This document shows, in pieces, positions 16,657-26,269 of a stretch of DNA of 64,000 bases. Each line of letters starts with the position of its first letter. Position 1 is the stretch's first letter. The translations under genes were made by a program, and so were the position numbers. The DNA is from an uncultured Leptotrichia sp. Lineage in GTDB: Bacteria; Fusobacteriota; Fusobacteriia; Fusobacteriales; Leptotrichiaceae. The stretch lies in the NCBI GenBank assembly GCA_937925095.1, contig CALEXX010000010.1, positions 10,646-74,645 of the forward strand, written 5' to 3'. A model generated the notes under the pieces. The model saw nothing but the letters and a program-made list of their open reading frames with translations, was not told the DNA's origin and ran no database searches.

Positions 16657-19632
16657 CTATTTAATTAAATCTTTTAAACCATCAACTGTTTTACATACTT
16701 CATAATCAATTTCTTCAGAAATAGCTTTAAAATGCTTTATACCACAGTTAATTTTACCATTTTCATTTCCTCTTCTGTCACTTTCATTTTTTGAACCTTT
16801 AGTTTCTATTACAAAGAAAAGCTTCTCTTCTTCTTTATTCATATCTGGTTTAGCAAGTATAGCCCAGTCAGGATTATAATTTCCCAATGGAGTAGCTATT
16901 TTAAACCATGATGGAAGTTTTGCATAAACAATAACATTTCCATATTTTTCTAAATTTTCAGCAAATTTACTTTCTATTTCTGAATCTACGACAATACTAT
17001 TGTAAGGTGTTTTTTTAGTTTCAATCATATTACCTTTTGAAATTTCATTTTTTAAATACCCGTATATTTCACTATTTTCAAACAACTCTTGTGAATAATA
17101 CTCTGTATCTCCTATTTTTTCATATTTTATACCATCAAGTATGAAATTTTTCATAGTATTTTTAATTATCTCGCCAGCTTGTTCTAAATAACGCTGAGGA
17201 TTTTTCTTAAAACTTTCTAAAGTTTTAGATTTTGTCAAAATTTTTACTATACTTCTTCTTGTAAGGTTTGTTTCATTCTGTAAATAAGTAATTATGTCAG
17301 GTAGTTTAAATTTATTGTAGGTTTTTATGTCTTCGCTTATTTCACTTTCATTCTCTGATTCAATTCCACCTTTTGTGATAGATAATCTTTTTTTATCATA
17401 TAAAAACTTTTCAGATGGTATATAAATTCCGTCATCCAGACCTTTTATACATTCTTTTATTAGTTCTTCTTCTTTAAAATTAACCTGATATGTGGTTTTA
17501 TATTTTATTTTATCCCATAATTTTTTAAATTCATCACTTAAAAATACTTCTCTATTTATTTCTATTTTCTTTTTATCATCTGCATTTTTAATAACTAACT
17601 TTCTGGAAATAGGTTCAAGTTTTTTTATAATTGATTCTTTTATATTTTCGAATTCTTCAGGTATTTCTAAAATTCCTTTTCCTAAATCTATTTTCAGTTT
17701 TTCTTTTGAATTTCCATTTTCATCAATATAATTTCTTTTGATTAAATCTTGATATATTTCTTTTGATTTTTCATGACCAAGAAACTTTTCTTTTCTATTT
17801 TCATCAGTAACTACAATATTTGCAAAAATGAAGTCTTCTACAATTCCAAATTTTATATTTTCTTCTTTTTCCATTTCTTTCTGTAAAGATTCTACAAACT
17901 GTTCATAAGATTCATTTGCCATTACTGTCAGTGTATTTACATTGAAACCTCTGACTCTTTCTCCATCTTGGTTTACAGCTATTCTAAGTCCTCTACCTAT
18001 TTCCTGTCTTTTCTTCATTTCAGAAACTGTCTCATTCAAAGTACAAATTTGAAATACATTAGGATTATCCCAACCTTCTTTCAATGCAGAATGTGAGAAA
18101 ATAAATGCCAGAGGCTCATCAAAACTTAAAAGTTTTTCCTTATCTTTCATTATTTTGTTAAATGTATCATTATCAGCATTTGTATTACCTTTTGTATCTT
18201 TAATTTCAAAATATTCTAGTCCACTTTTAGATTTTTTCTTATCTGCTGAAAAATACCCATCATGTACTTCAGACGCTTTACCCATTGAGGAATATTTTTT
18301 TAATTGTATAAGTTCATTATATTCTTCTTCAAACATTAAAGCGTATTTCCCTTTTTTAGCTTCTCCTGTCTCTGAGTCATATATTCTATAATTTGCAACT
18401 TTATCTATAAAGAAAAGTGATAAAACTTTTATTCCTTTACTTTTTAAATCCAACTGTTTATCAAAATGCTCCTGTATTGTTTTTCTTATTTGTAATCTTT
18501 TTATTAAATCCGGGTCCTGTCCTCCATTTACCTGCCCTAAAGTTAAGATTACCTTTCCAAAATCTATAAAAGATCTGGAAGGATCAAGTTCATTATATGT
18601 AATTTCATTTACTATATAACCGTCATAGATATCTCTTTTTGCCTTTTCACTTAATATATCTCCATGTTTTATACTAATTTCTTTCCTAGTTACCCCTGAT
18701 TTACTTTTTATATCAAGTTCTATTTTTGCTGTAATACCAGATTTAACAGCCTTTATACTTGTGACTTTTATATATTCTGTATTTGAATTTTTAGTAATAC
18801 CGACAGTAGCAACTTCTATTTGTTTTACAAGCTGTTTTTCGTAAGCATCTATTGAATCCAGTTTAAATACAGAATTATATTTCTCTTTATGGGTTGCTGA
18901 ATATCTTAATGTACATAGAGGATTTAACTCTTTTATAGCTTTTTTTGCTATATTAGTTTCCATATTTTGTGGCTCATCAACTATTACTATTGGATTACAT
19001 TGACTTATGTATTCTATCGGTTTATAACCATTTGCCTGATCTCTTTCAAGATTAATGACATTTGTATCTTTATTAAAAGAATCTATATTAATAATCAAAA
19101 TCTGTATATTGTCATTTACAGCAAAATTTCTTATCATATTTAGTTTTTTAGAATCATAAATAAAATAATCATAAGGAATATTTTCATATATACTTTTAAA
19201 ATGTTCTTCTGTAATTTGAAGTGTTTTATATACCCCTTCTTTTATTGCTATTGAAGGTACAACTATAATAAATTTTGTAAATCCATATTTTTTATTTAAC
19301 TCCATTATTGTTCTTAAATATACATAAGTTTTCCCTGTACCTGTTTCCATTTCAACAGAAAAATTATAGTCTTCTTTTTTTAATACTGATGTTTTACCTA
19401 GACCATTTCTAGTTTGAATATTATTCAAATTTTCTGAGATTTCTTCTGGAAATAATAAAAGTTTATTTCCTGTTCCTAAATCATTTTCGTCATTTATTAT
19501 TCTTAATTGAGGATCATTTGTTTTTTCTACTGTAAATACCGTTCTACTTATTTCCTGTCCTGAAAATATGTCAGTTATAGAATTTATAGCTTCTAACTGA
19601 TATTCTAAATCTTCTTCAAATCTAATCTTCAT
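16657..19632 (-). CDS. res: Type III restriction enzyme Res-like subunit (SF2 helicase plus nuclease)
   Basis: A 991-residue protein with the layout of type III Res subunits. The helicase core has Walker A GTGKT (98-102), motif II as DEPQ (219-222), an SAT motif (YSATH) and motif VI in RQEIGRGLRI. The C-terminus carries a PD-(D/E)xK nuclease: PD at 921-922 and ETK at 943-945. In type III systems Res needs Mod to recognise DNA, moves along it, and cuts after meeting another complex. Here the cognate mod lies about 4 kb upstream in the operon, split from res by SIR2 and HerA. GGGAGA precedes the ATG, directly after a remnant of a mod 3' end. Confidence 0.92.
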   Translation of the reverse strand: MKIRFEEDLEYQLEAINSITDIFSGQEISRTVFTVEKTNDPQLRIINDENDLGTGNKLLLFPEEISENLNNIQTRNGLGKTSVLKKEDYNFSVEMETGTGKTYVYLRTIMELNKKYGFTKFIIVVPSIAIKEGVYKTLQITEEHFKSIYENIPYDYFIYDSKKLNMIRNFAVNDNIQILIINIDSFNKDTNVINLERDQANGYKPIEYISQCNPIVIVDEPQNMETNIAKKAIKELNPLCTLRYSATHKEKYNSVFKLDSIDAYEKQLVKQIEVATVGITKNSNTEYIKVTSIKAVKSGITAKIELDIKSKSGVTRKEISIKHGDILSEKAKRDIYDGYIVNEITYNELDPSRSFIDFGKVILTLGQVNGGQDPDLIKRLQIRKTIQEHFDKQLDLKSKGIKVLSLFFIDKVANYRIYDSETGEAKKGKYALMFEEEYNELIQLKKYSSMGKASEVHDGYFSADKKKSKSGLEYFEIKDTKGNTNADNDTFNKIMKDKEKLLSFDEPLAFIFSHSALKEGWDNPNVFQICTLNETVSEMKKRQEIGRGLRIAVNQDGERVRGFNVNTLTVMANESYEQFVESLQKEMEKEENIKFGIVEDFIFANIVVTDENRKEKFLGHEKSKEIYQDLIKRNYIDENGNSKEKLKIDLGKGILEIPEEFENIKESIIKKLEPISRKLVIKNADDKKKIEINREVFLSDEFKKLWDKIKYKTTYQVNFKEEELIKECIKGLDDGIYIPSEKFLYDKKRLSITKGGIESENESEISEDIKTYNKFKLPDIITYLQNETNLTRRSIVKILTKSKTLESFKKNPQRYLEQAGEIIKNTMKNFILDGIKYEKIGDTEYYSQELFENSEIYGYLKNEISKGNMIETKKTPYNSIVVDSEIESKFAENLEKYGNVIVYAKLPSWFKIATPLGNYNPDWAILAKPDMNKEEEKLFFVIETKGSKNESDRRGNENGKINCGIKHFKAISEEIDYEVCKTVDGLKDLIK

Positions 19633-19641
19633 AGTTTCTCC

Positions 19642-19668
19642 CTATATACTTCTGATTTCACTTATTCC
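19642..19668 (-). pseudogene. Remnant of a second mod 3' end in front of res
   Basis: These 27 bases match the last 27 bases of mod (23607-23633) at 24 positions and would encode GISEIRSI-stop, against GINEIRSI-stop in the intact gene. The three differences are transitions: one changes Asn to Ser, one is a synonymous Ile codon, one swaps TAA for TAG. The fragment stands between the HerA stop and the res ribosome site, where the end of mod would lie in a plain mod-res pair. It is best explained as a leftover from an ancestral mod allele. Confidence 0.7.
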
Positions 19669-19693
19669 AATTATTTTAGTTTTCACTTTTTTA

Positions 19694-21760
19694 TTATCTG
19701 CTTTTGTCTAACCATTTATCTGCTACAAATTTTATTTCAATACTATTTTTTTCTTCTAACCATTGTTCAATAATTTTAGGATTATTGCTATTTGGTTTCT
19801 TTGTAATATTATTTATTCTTACTTGACTAGGAATCCTTACTGCTTCTCCCATAATAATTGCATGCTGTTGTGGTAAAATTGGTAATTGATTCAGTAATTC
19901 TTCATTAGCCGTTGAAACTATTTGTCTAATATACCTTTGATCTTCTGGATTTTGTAATTTATGAACAATAAAAGTATTACATTGAGATAATATTGTCTTT
20001 GATAATTCTGAAGGTCTTTGTGATGAAACTATTAATGATACTCCAAATTTTCTTCCTTCACGAGCTATTCTCTCAAATACTTTTTTTGTTATTGATTTTT
20101 TTCCATTTTTATCTACTTCTGGAATATAGTTTTGTGCTTCTTCTAAAATTAAAGCTATTGGATATTCTCCTCTTTTAGCCTTATACTTTTCGACCTTATT
20201 AATTCTTTGAGTAAACTCTAAAATTAATCTTCCTATAAGCCCTGTTATTGTTTCTAAAAGTTCAAATGGTAATAATGATAAATCTAAAATTATAATCTGA
20301 TTTTTATTTTTATTATTTACTTTTTCTTTTTTAAATAGAGAAAATGGATTGTCAGAATCGGTAATTTCTATACCAAAAATATATTCTAAATAATTCAATA
20401 ACTGATATTCTTCACTATCAAACATCAAAGGTTCTGCTTTTCTTAAATCGCTAGAAAAGCTAGACAATCTCATCTTTAATCCAGATAAATAATCTTTATT
20501 TCTTGAATTATTTTCTCCTAATTCTTCTAATGCTCTATCTAAATCACTAGAAATTAATTTTTTAAAATCAAAATATCTTGGAATATCTATATTAGAATCT
20601 ACTAATATACTATTACAGTTTACCAAATTCTCAATTTCAGTTACTAAGTCATCATAGCTTTTCTCTATTATCCCATACTCTATTTTTTCCCCTTCTTTAA
20701 TTTTTATTCCATATTTTTCTTCCAATTTTTCCTTTATCAAATATACATCATTTAATACCTTACATATCTTTTTATGTTCAGGATACTTCTCAGAAAAACT
20801 TTCTTTTAAACTTTCTAATCTATTATAGATATAGTTTAATAAATCTTTGTTATTTAATTCTAAAAGTTTTTTTAATTCTATCAATTGGTTAAAATATGTA
20901 ATATGAATTTTTTCTTTTAGCCCATCATTTTTTTTAGTTGAAATTTTTGAAAGTCCTAAAGCTTTCTTTAATATTGGAGCTTGAGTTCCAGCTGAAGGTT
21001 CAAAAAGATATTCAAAATCTTCATAATTCATAAACCAATAAGGTACTTTCATACCTTCTTCGGAAATTGTAAAAGCATTTATATTTTCGTATCCTTCAAA
21101 AGCACTTTTATACTCGCCATTTGTATCAAATATGATTATTGTTGCACTTTTTAATTTATCTTCTTTATCACTTTCCTTTGAGTAATTATAATTAAAAAGT
21201 GATTGTAATATAGAGGTTACCGTACAAGATTTTCCAGAACCTGTATTCCCTAAAATAGCAGAATGCTTTGTAAAAAATTTATCTGGATTAATCTTTATAT
21301 CATAATCTTTAAAACTATCATTTTTTCCTATTGGAAGATAAAAATCTTTTTGAAAATTAATATCTTTATTAGAAGAACTATCAAAAATTTTTTCTAAATC
21401 TTCTTTTATTATATACCAAACAGGATTATCTAAAACAGGATAGTTATATATTCCTTCCTCATACTTATTTTCCTCTGTAATAGTTCCTAGCATTGTAGCA
21501 ATTAAATGTCTTTTAGACTTTGAGAGTCTTATTCCACCTGTTGATTTTTCTATTTCAGAATCCTCAAATGTCTTTACCCTTGTTATTAAAGCAACTATTT
21601 TATCACTTCCAATTGGAACAATTACATAAGAATTAACTTTTGCTACTTCATATATATCGTAGTATCCACTTTTATGAGTTCCTTTTATATTTTCATCAAG
21701 TTCTATCATAATTTTAAAACTATCTACACTTATAACTCTTCCAATTTCTCTACTGAACAT
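19694..21760 (-). CDS. HerA-like ATPase of a SIR2-HerA defence pair
   Basis: The 688-residue protein begins with a HerA-type barrel (about residues 1-95) and continues as a FtsK/HerA-like RecA ATPase. Walker A is GNTGSGKS (171-178), Walker B is LILEEAQ (537-543), and VSSQRPSEL (578-586) with the later QNPEDQRYIRQ is typical of HerA. A long helical insert lies around 270-400. Relatives form hexameric rings that bind SIR2 proteins and control their NADase activity. The gene starts nine bases after the SIR2 stop, which supports a joint product. Confidence 0.88.
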   Translation of the reverse strand: MFSREIGRVISVDSFKIMIELDENIKGTHKSGYYDIYEVAKVNSYVIVPIGSDKIVALITRVKTFEDSEIEKSTGGIRLSKSKRHLIATMLGTITEENKYEEGIYNYPVLDNPVWYIIKEDLEKIFDSSSNKDINFQKDFYLPIGKNDSFKDYDIKINPDKFFTKHSAILGNTGSGKSCTVTSILQSLFNYNYSKESDKEDKLKSATIIIFDTNGEYKSAFEGYENINAFTISEEGMKVPYWFMNYEDFEYLFEPSAGTQAPILKKALGLSKISTKKNDGLKEKIHITYFNQLIELKKLLELNNKDLLNYIYNRLESLKESFSEKYPEHKKICKVLNDVYLIKEKLEEKYGIKIKEGEKIEYGIIEKSYDDLVTEIENLVNCNSILVDSNIDIPRYFDFKKLISSDLDRALEELGENNSRNKDYLSGLKMRLSSFSSDLRKAEPLMFDSEEYQLLNYLEYIFGIEITDSDNPFSLFKKEKVNNKNKNQIIILDLSLLPFELLETITGLIGRLILEFTQRINKVEKYKAKRGEYPIALILEEAQNYIPEVDKNGKKSITKKVFERIAREGRKFGVSLIVSSQRPSELSKTILSQCNTFIVHKLQNPEDQRYIRQIVSTANEELLNQLPILPQQHAIIMGEAVRIPSQVRINNITKKPNSNNPKIIEQWLEEKNSIEIKFVADKWLDKSR

Positions 21761-21769
21761 CTTATCCTG

Positions 21770-23563
21770 TTACACCTCGCTTTTTTCATCATCTTCTTTT
21801 GGATATAATTTTTCTATACTACTCATAACTTTTGCTCTTGTGTCCTCTTGATCCATAGTAGATAGTAATTCTTTTGAAAAATATTTAAAATCTCCCAGTT
21901 CTTCACCTTGACATATAATAATTCTTGGGTCTTTTAAATCATTTAATCTTTTGATTTCTCCTCCACTTTGGGTTCCATTAAAATCTACTATAATAAGTGT
22001 AAATGAAGGATTAGCTAATGCTTGATATATAATGTCATTTATATGTTCATCATAAAAACTATACCCAACAACAAATAAAACAGCTTCAGGTTGTTGAAGT
22101 CTATCAGCAAATTTTCTAAATAATTCTGAATATGGAAAATTTAATGTATATTCTTTTTTAGAAGAAGTCGGATAAATCATTATATCTCCTAAATTATTTG
22201 TTTTATTTGTTAATTTCATCCTAACTAATTCAATTGGAATTTCATATAACCCATATGGATTATTTTTATTCTGATTCTTATAAACCCAGTTTAATGAACC
22301 ATGTAATTTATAATATTTAATAACTCTTTCAATTCTTCTTACTTTTCCTTCAGTTGTATCTCCAGGAAAAAAGAAATCATAGTTATATACCTCTGGTCTA
22401 AAATTTCTTTCATTAAATCCAACAAATCCATTAATATATTCTATTCCTAATTCATCACAAGCATATTCAAAAGCTAAGTCATAATTTAAAGTAAAAATAT
22501 TCACTCTTCTAAGATTTAGTGGTCTTTGAAGAAGAGAAATCAAAAGACTTTTATGATATGTATATCTTCCTTCTTTTTCCATTTTATCTTTTATTTCTTT
22601 ATTCTCTTCTTTCTTAAGAAAATGATTATCATCAAAAGAAATTCTATCAATATCACACATTTCAAATATTGCTTTCTTTATAGCTTCTATTAGTTGTTCT
22701 AATTTCTCTATATCTATTTCTAATTCATTTTTTGATATTAAACCTTCTGATTGTTCCATCAAATACCTTAAAGCATACAAATAGTTTAAAAAATCTTCTA
22801 ATTTTACTTCTACTCCTAATTTATAAATTTTTTCTTTTTCATCATCATTAAAATTTTTATTTCTTACAATTTCTTTTAAATTTATTTTATTATCTTCATT
22901 AATTAGATTTAATAAATCTAATTTTATTTTAATGTTTTTAGTAATATTTTTTAAAATTTCATCTGCTTCATCTAAGTTTATATTATATTTTTTTATATTA
23001 TCATTAGCAAATATAGTTTTTATAATATCCTTTGAGTCTATATTTTTACTATTTTCTTTTAATTCTTCTTCTATGTCTTTTTTAAATTTTATTTTTTTTA
23101 TCTCATCTTCTTCATATATTTTTAATTTTTCTTTCAAATTATCAAATATTTTATCTATAATTGGATTTAATACTTTATCTTCCCAAATAAAAAAGTCATT
23201 TCCTTTTTTTATTTCTTCTTTTATATCTAAAAATTTCCTATCTTCATATTTTTCTTTTAATTTTTTAAATAAATTATTAACATCATCATTTTTTTCTATC
23301 TTCTCACTTATTTGTTTTGGAATTCCTTGAATACTTTCTGCACCTAAATGAATAGAACTCCCTGTTCCAAACAGAAAATTAACATTATCCAATAGTAGAT
23401 ACTTTTTTAAAAATAATTTTATTTTACTTTTCTTATCTTTATCTATTTTTTCATTTTCTATCCATCTTTCTTCTCCAACAAAAAAACAATTACTAGATTT
23501 TTTTTCATTATTCTGATCTTTTTCTGAATTTTTATTTTCTATCACTTCTTTTTGATTATCCAA
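21770..23563 (-). CDS. SIR2-domain NADase-like defence protein
   Basis: A 597-residue protein with a SIR2_2-type catalytic domain. The NAD-binding motif is GTGSS (66-70), the second nucleotide motif TLNYD (358-362), and the catalytic histidine is probably H421 in KLHGSLNW. VVGYSFYDEHIND lies near the C-terminus. All key residues are present. A very Lys/Glu/Ile-rich helical insert of about 250 residues (90-340) splits the domain. In characterised SIR2-HerA systems the enzyme depletes NAD+ on phage infection. Translation appears to start at TTG 23563, seven bases after GGGAGG. Confidence 0.85.
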   Translation of the reverse strand: MDNQKEVIENKNSEKDQNNEKKSSNCFFVGEERWIENEKIDKDKKSKIKLFLKKYLLLDNVNFLFGTGSSIHLGAESIQGIPKQISEKIEKNDDVNNLFKKLKEKYEDRKFLDIKEEIKKGNDFFIWEDKVLNPIIDKIFDNLKEKLKIYEEDEIKKIKFKKDIEEELKENSKNIDSKDIIKTIFANDNIKKYNINLDEADEILKNITKNIKIKLDLLNLINEDNKINLKEIVRNKNFNDDEKEKIYKLGVEVKLEDFLNYLYALRYLMEQSEGLISKNELEIDIEKLEQLIEAIKKAIFEMCDIDRISFDDNHFLKKEENKEIKDKMEKEGRYTYHKSLLISLLQRPLNLRRVNIFTLNYDLAFEYACDELGIEYINGFVGFNERNFRPEVYNYDFFFPGDTTEGKVRRIERVIKYYKLHGSLNWVYKNQNKNNPYGLYEIPIELVRMKLTNKTNNLGDIMIYPTSSKKEYTLNFPYSELFRKFADRLQQPEAVLFVVGYSFYDEHINDIIYQALANPSFTLIIVDFNGTQSGGEIKRLNDLKDPRIIICQGEELGDFKYFSKELLSTMDQEDTRAKVMSSIEKLYPKEDDEKSEV

Positions 23564-23606
23564 TACACTTCCTCCCTAAATCTTTTTTACTTACATTTTT
23601 TTATTT

Positions 23607-25532
23607 TTATATACTTCTAATTTCATTTATTCCAACTTGCTCTAATTTCTTTATTGCATTTGTTTTATCTACATCATTTTTAAATGAATTATCTCTCAAT
23701 ATCACTGTTGTTTTAAAGTCTTTATCTATTTCTAATAAGTTTCTATATTCTTCACATATTGAATTTATTACTTCATCATTAATTTTTTTGTTTAAACTTA
23801 CTAATAGACTTCCTCCACCTATTGAATAGAAATCTTTATTTTCTTCTATTGCTATATTTAAGTCTAACCCATATTTTAATAGAATTTCATACAGAATATC
23901 TAATGAATTTCTATCTGCCTTTATATTTTCCATTGAATCTAACAATGTTTGTTGTAAATCTTTTGTATCTGTATCCCATTCTTTTATATTTGTTGAATCT
24001 AACTTAAATACTTTAAAACCTATATCTAATTTTTCTCTATTTTCTAATGGTAGGCTTTCGTCTGACTTTATTTTCTCTCCTGCTCTTCTTATTCTTTCTT
24101 TTCCTATTTCACATATATTTTTATAGCCTAATACACTAATATTCCTATCTTTAGATATTTTTTGTGGTAATTGAACTAATATAAATTTTTTATTTTGTTC
24201 TTCTTCTACATTTAGTTGCATTACAGCATGTGCTGTTGTAGCTGATCCTGAGAAAAAATCTAAAATATATCCGTCATCAACCATAGAAATAAATTCTTTT
24301 ACTGTATATAAACTTTTAGGATAATCAAAAATCTTTTCTTGATTAAATAATTTTATCAATAAATTTGTACCATATGAAACATTACTATATACATCCTCAT
24401 TCCATAATGAAGCTGGTGTCCTCATTTCTTCAGAAGGAATTTTTATTTGATTCCCGTCATAAATGTAAGTTTCATACTCTTCTAGTACTCTTTCAAATGT
24501 TCTTTGCCATACTTTCTTTTCACCATTTTTAGCTATTGGAAAAATAACTAAATTCCCTTCTTCTTCATACTTCTTTCTTAATTTTTCTATATACTCTTCA
24601 TTGAATCCTTCTTCTTTTGAATATATTTTTTGATATTCTTCAATTGTTATCATTTTTACTTTATCATTTTTTACTAATATCGGATAAAATCTTTTAGGTC
24701 TCTCTTCTTTTCTTGAATTTGTTCCACTTCTCAACAAGTTAGAAAAACTTTCTTCTGTATATTTCTTTTTCTTTATTTTTAATTCTTTCATATTTTCTAT
24801 ACTTTTAGAATAAACTAAATGATATTCATGAACTGGATCTATATTTTTCTTACCTCGTCCTTGAGGATTACATCTAGTCACTATTGTTCCAATAAAATTA
24901 TACTCTCCAAAAATTTCATCACACATCATTCTTAATCTTGATTGTTCATAATCATCAATCGCAATTACTATTATTCCATCATTTGATAATAAATTTCTTC
25001 CTAACTTTAATACAGGGAACATCATTGATAGCCAATCTGAATGATATCTTCCAGAAGTATCTGAATTTGTTGTTAAAACAAAATTCTCATCTGATATTTC
25101 TCCAATAAATCTTTTATAATATTCTAAAGGAATAATAAAATTATTTTTATATAAAATATCATTTCCTGTATTGTATGGAGGATCTATATATATCATTTTT
25201 ATCTTTTCATGATATGATTTCTGTAATAATTTTAGTACTTCTAAATTATCTCCTTCTATATAGATATTTTCTGTATCATTCCAGTTTTTCGATTCTTCTT
25301 TTGAAGGCCTTAATGTTCCTGTACTTACTTCTTGTGCTATTTGTCTTGCTTTTGATTTTCCATTCCAGTTTAGAGAATATCTTTCTTTAGAACTTTCTAT
25401 TTTCCCTCCAAAAATTTCTTTCAATACATCAAAATCTATATTTCCTTCCACAAATACTTCTGGAAAAATTTCTTTCAATTTTTTTATATTTTCTTGAACC
25501 AAATTCATACTTGTTCCATTCATTTTTTCCAT
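23607..25532 (-). CDS. mod: Type III DNA methyltransferase Mod (adenine N6, beta class)
   Basis: This 641-residue protein has motif IV DPPYNTG (117-123) ahead of motif I DFFSGSATTAH (425-435), the circular order of beta-class N6-adenine methyltransferases such as EcoP15I Mod. The stretch between (about 200-400) is the target-recognition region and sets the specificity. Mod would modify one strand of an asymmetric site and guide Res. No long simple-sequence repeat was seen, so phase variation by slippage is not evident. AGGAGG precedes the ATG. It is followed by SIR2 rather than by res, which is unusual. Confidence 0.92.
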   Translation of the reverse strand: MEKMNGTSMNLVQENIKKLKEIFPEVFVEGNIDFDVLKEIFGGKIESSKERYSLNWNGKSKARQIAQEVSTGTLRPSKEESKNWNDTENIYIEGDNLEVLKLLQKSYHEKIKMIYIDPPYNTGNDILYKNNFIIPLEYYKRFIGEISDENFVLTTNSDTSGRYHSDWLSMMFPVLKLGRNLLSNDGIIVIAIDDYEQSRLRMMCDEIFGEYNFIGTIVTRCNPQGRGKKNIDPVHEYHLVYSKSIENMKELKIKKKKYTEESFSNLLRSGTNSRKEERPKRFYPILVKNDKVKMITIEEYQKIYSKEEGFNEEYIEKLRKKYEEEGNLVIFPIAKNGEKKVWQRTFERVLEEYETYIYDGNQIKIPSEEMRTPASLWNEDVYSNVSYGTNLLIKLFNQEKIFDYPKSLYTVKEFISMVDDGYILDFFSGSATTAHAVMQLNVEEEQNKKFILVQLPQKISKDRNISVLGYKNICEIGKERIRRAGEKIKSDESLPLENREKLDIGFKVFKLDSTNIKEWDTDTKDLQQTLLDSMENIKADRNSLDILYEILLKYGLDLNIAIEENKDFYSIGGGSLLVSLNKKINDEVINSICEEYRNLLEIDKDFKTTVILRDNSFKNDVDKTNAIKKLEQVGINEIRSI

Positions 25533-25571
25533 TACTATTTCCTCCTAAAAAATTCTCTTTTAGTTCCCATA

Positions 25572-26261
25572 TTACTTTTTTTCTAATATTTTATTTCTTT
25601 CTTCTATTTTTTTTAACAATTTAGTTTGAATTTCAGCCATTCTATTAGTCTGTGTTTCTTTTTTTCTTAAAGCTTTTAGTTCTTCTATTTCCTTATTTAA
25701 TTTTTCTAATAAGCTTATATTTTTACTTTCAATGCCTTCTTTAGAATTCAATTTTATACTCAGATTTATAATTCTGACTTTTTCTATAATACTCTCATAG
25801 AATAGTTTTAAATTTACTGAATTCAATTTTTTATAATCTAACTCTTCTGATATTTTATTCTCTACATCTATCCAGTTACTGTTAAAAACTTCTTCTATAA
25901 TTATCCTTTCTTTATCAATTCTTTTATTACTTGTAGATATTAAAATTTCATTTTTAAACTCTAATAAAATAACAGTACTTTTTGGAATAAGATGATGAAA
26001 TAATTCTGATATTATGTTTTCTTTACCTTTTTCTCTAAGAATAATTTTAATAAAATCAATCTCTTCAAATCTTTCTTTATCACTTATATAACTTTGTATA
26101 TTTGAATTAGAAAAGTTTAATAAATACATAAATCTTATTTTTTCAACATTATCTATAAAAATTCTTTTTAGTTTTTCATTGGCTTCAGCATTTTTATATA
26201 TCACTTCTTTTGGTATATTTTTATCAATTTTACATTCATTAGGCAGATTAAATATTTCCAT
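25572..26261 (-). CDS. DUF4391-type protein of the restriction operon
   Basis: A 229-residue protein that I place in the DUF4391 group from the N-terminal FNLPNECKIDKNIPK, the KSTVILLEF segment and the RIIIEEVFNSNWID segment. The last 70 residues form a Lys/Glu-rich coiled coil. No catalytic motif is evident. The family recurs next to helicases and methyltransferases of restriction-like loci (known from memory). Here it starts eight bases after the helicase stop and lies 39 bases ahead of mod, so it is probably a structural or regulatory subunit. Its role is unknown. Confidence 0.7.
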   Translation of the reverse strand: MEIFNLPNECKIDKNIPKEVIYKNAEANEKLKRIFIDNVEKIRFMYLLNFSNSNIQSYISDKERFEEIDFIKIILREKGKENIISELFHHLIPKSTVILLEFKNEILISTSNKRIDKERIIIEEVFNSNWIDVENKISEELDYKKLNSVNLKLFYESIIEKVRIINLSIKLNSKEGIESKNISLLEKLNKEIEELKALRKKETQTNRMAEIQTKLLKKIEERNKILEKK

Positions 26262-26269
26262 AATTTCAC

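Noticed and set aside
23607..25532. Phase-variable mod gene
   Set aside because: Only short homopolymer A/T runs are present; no tetra- or pentanucleotide tract of the kind that switches mod genes was seen.
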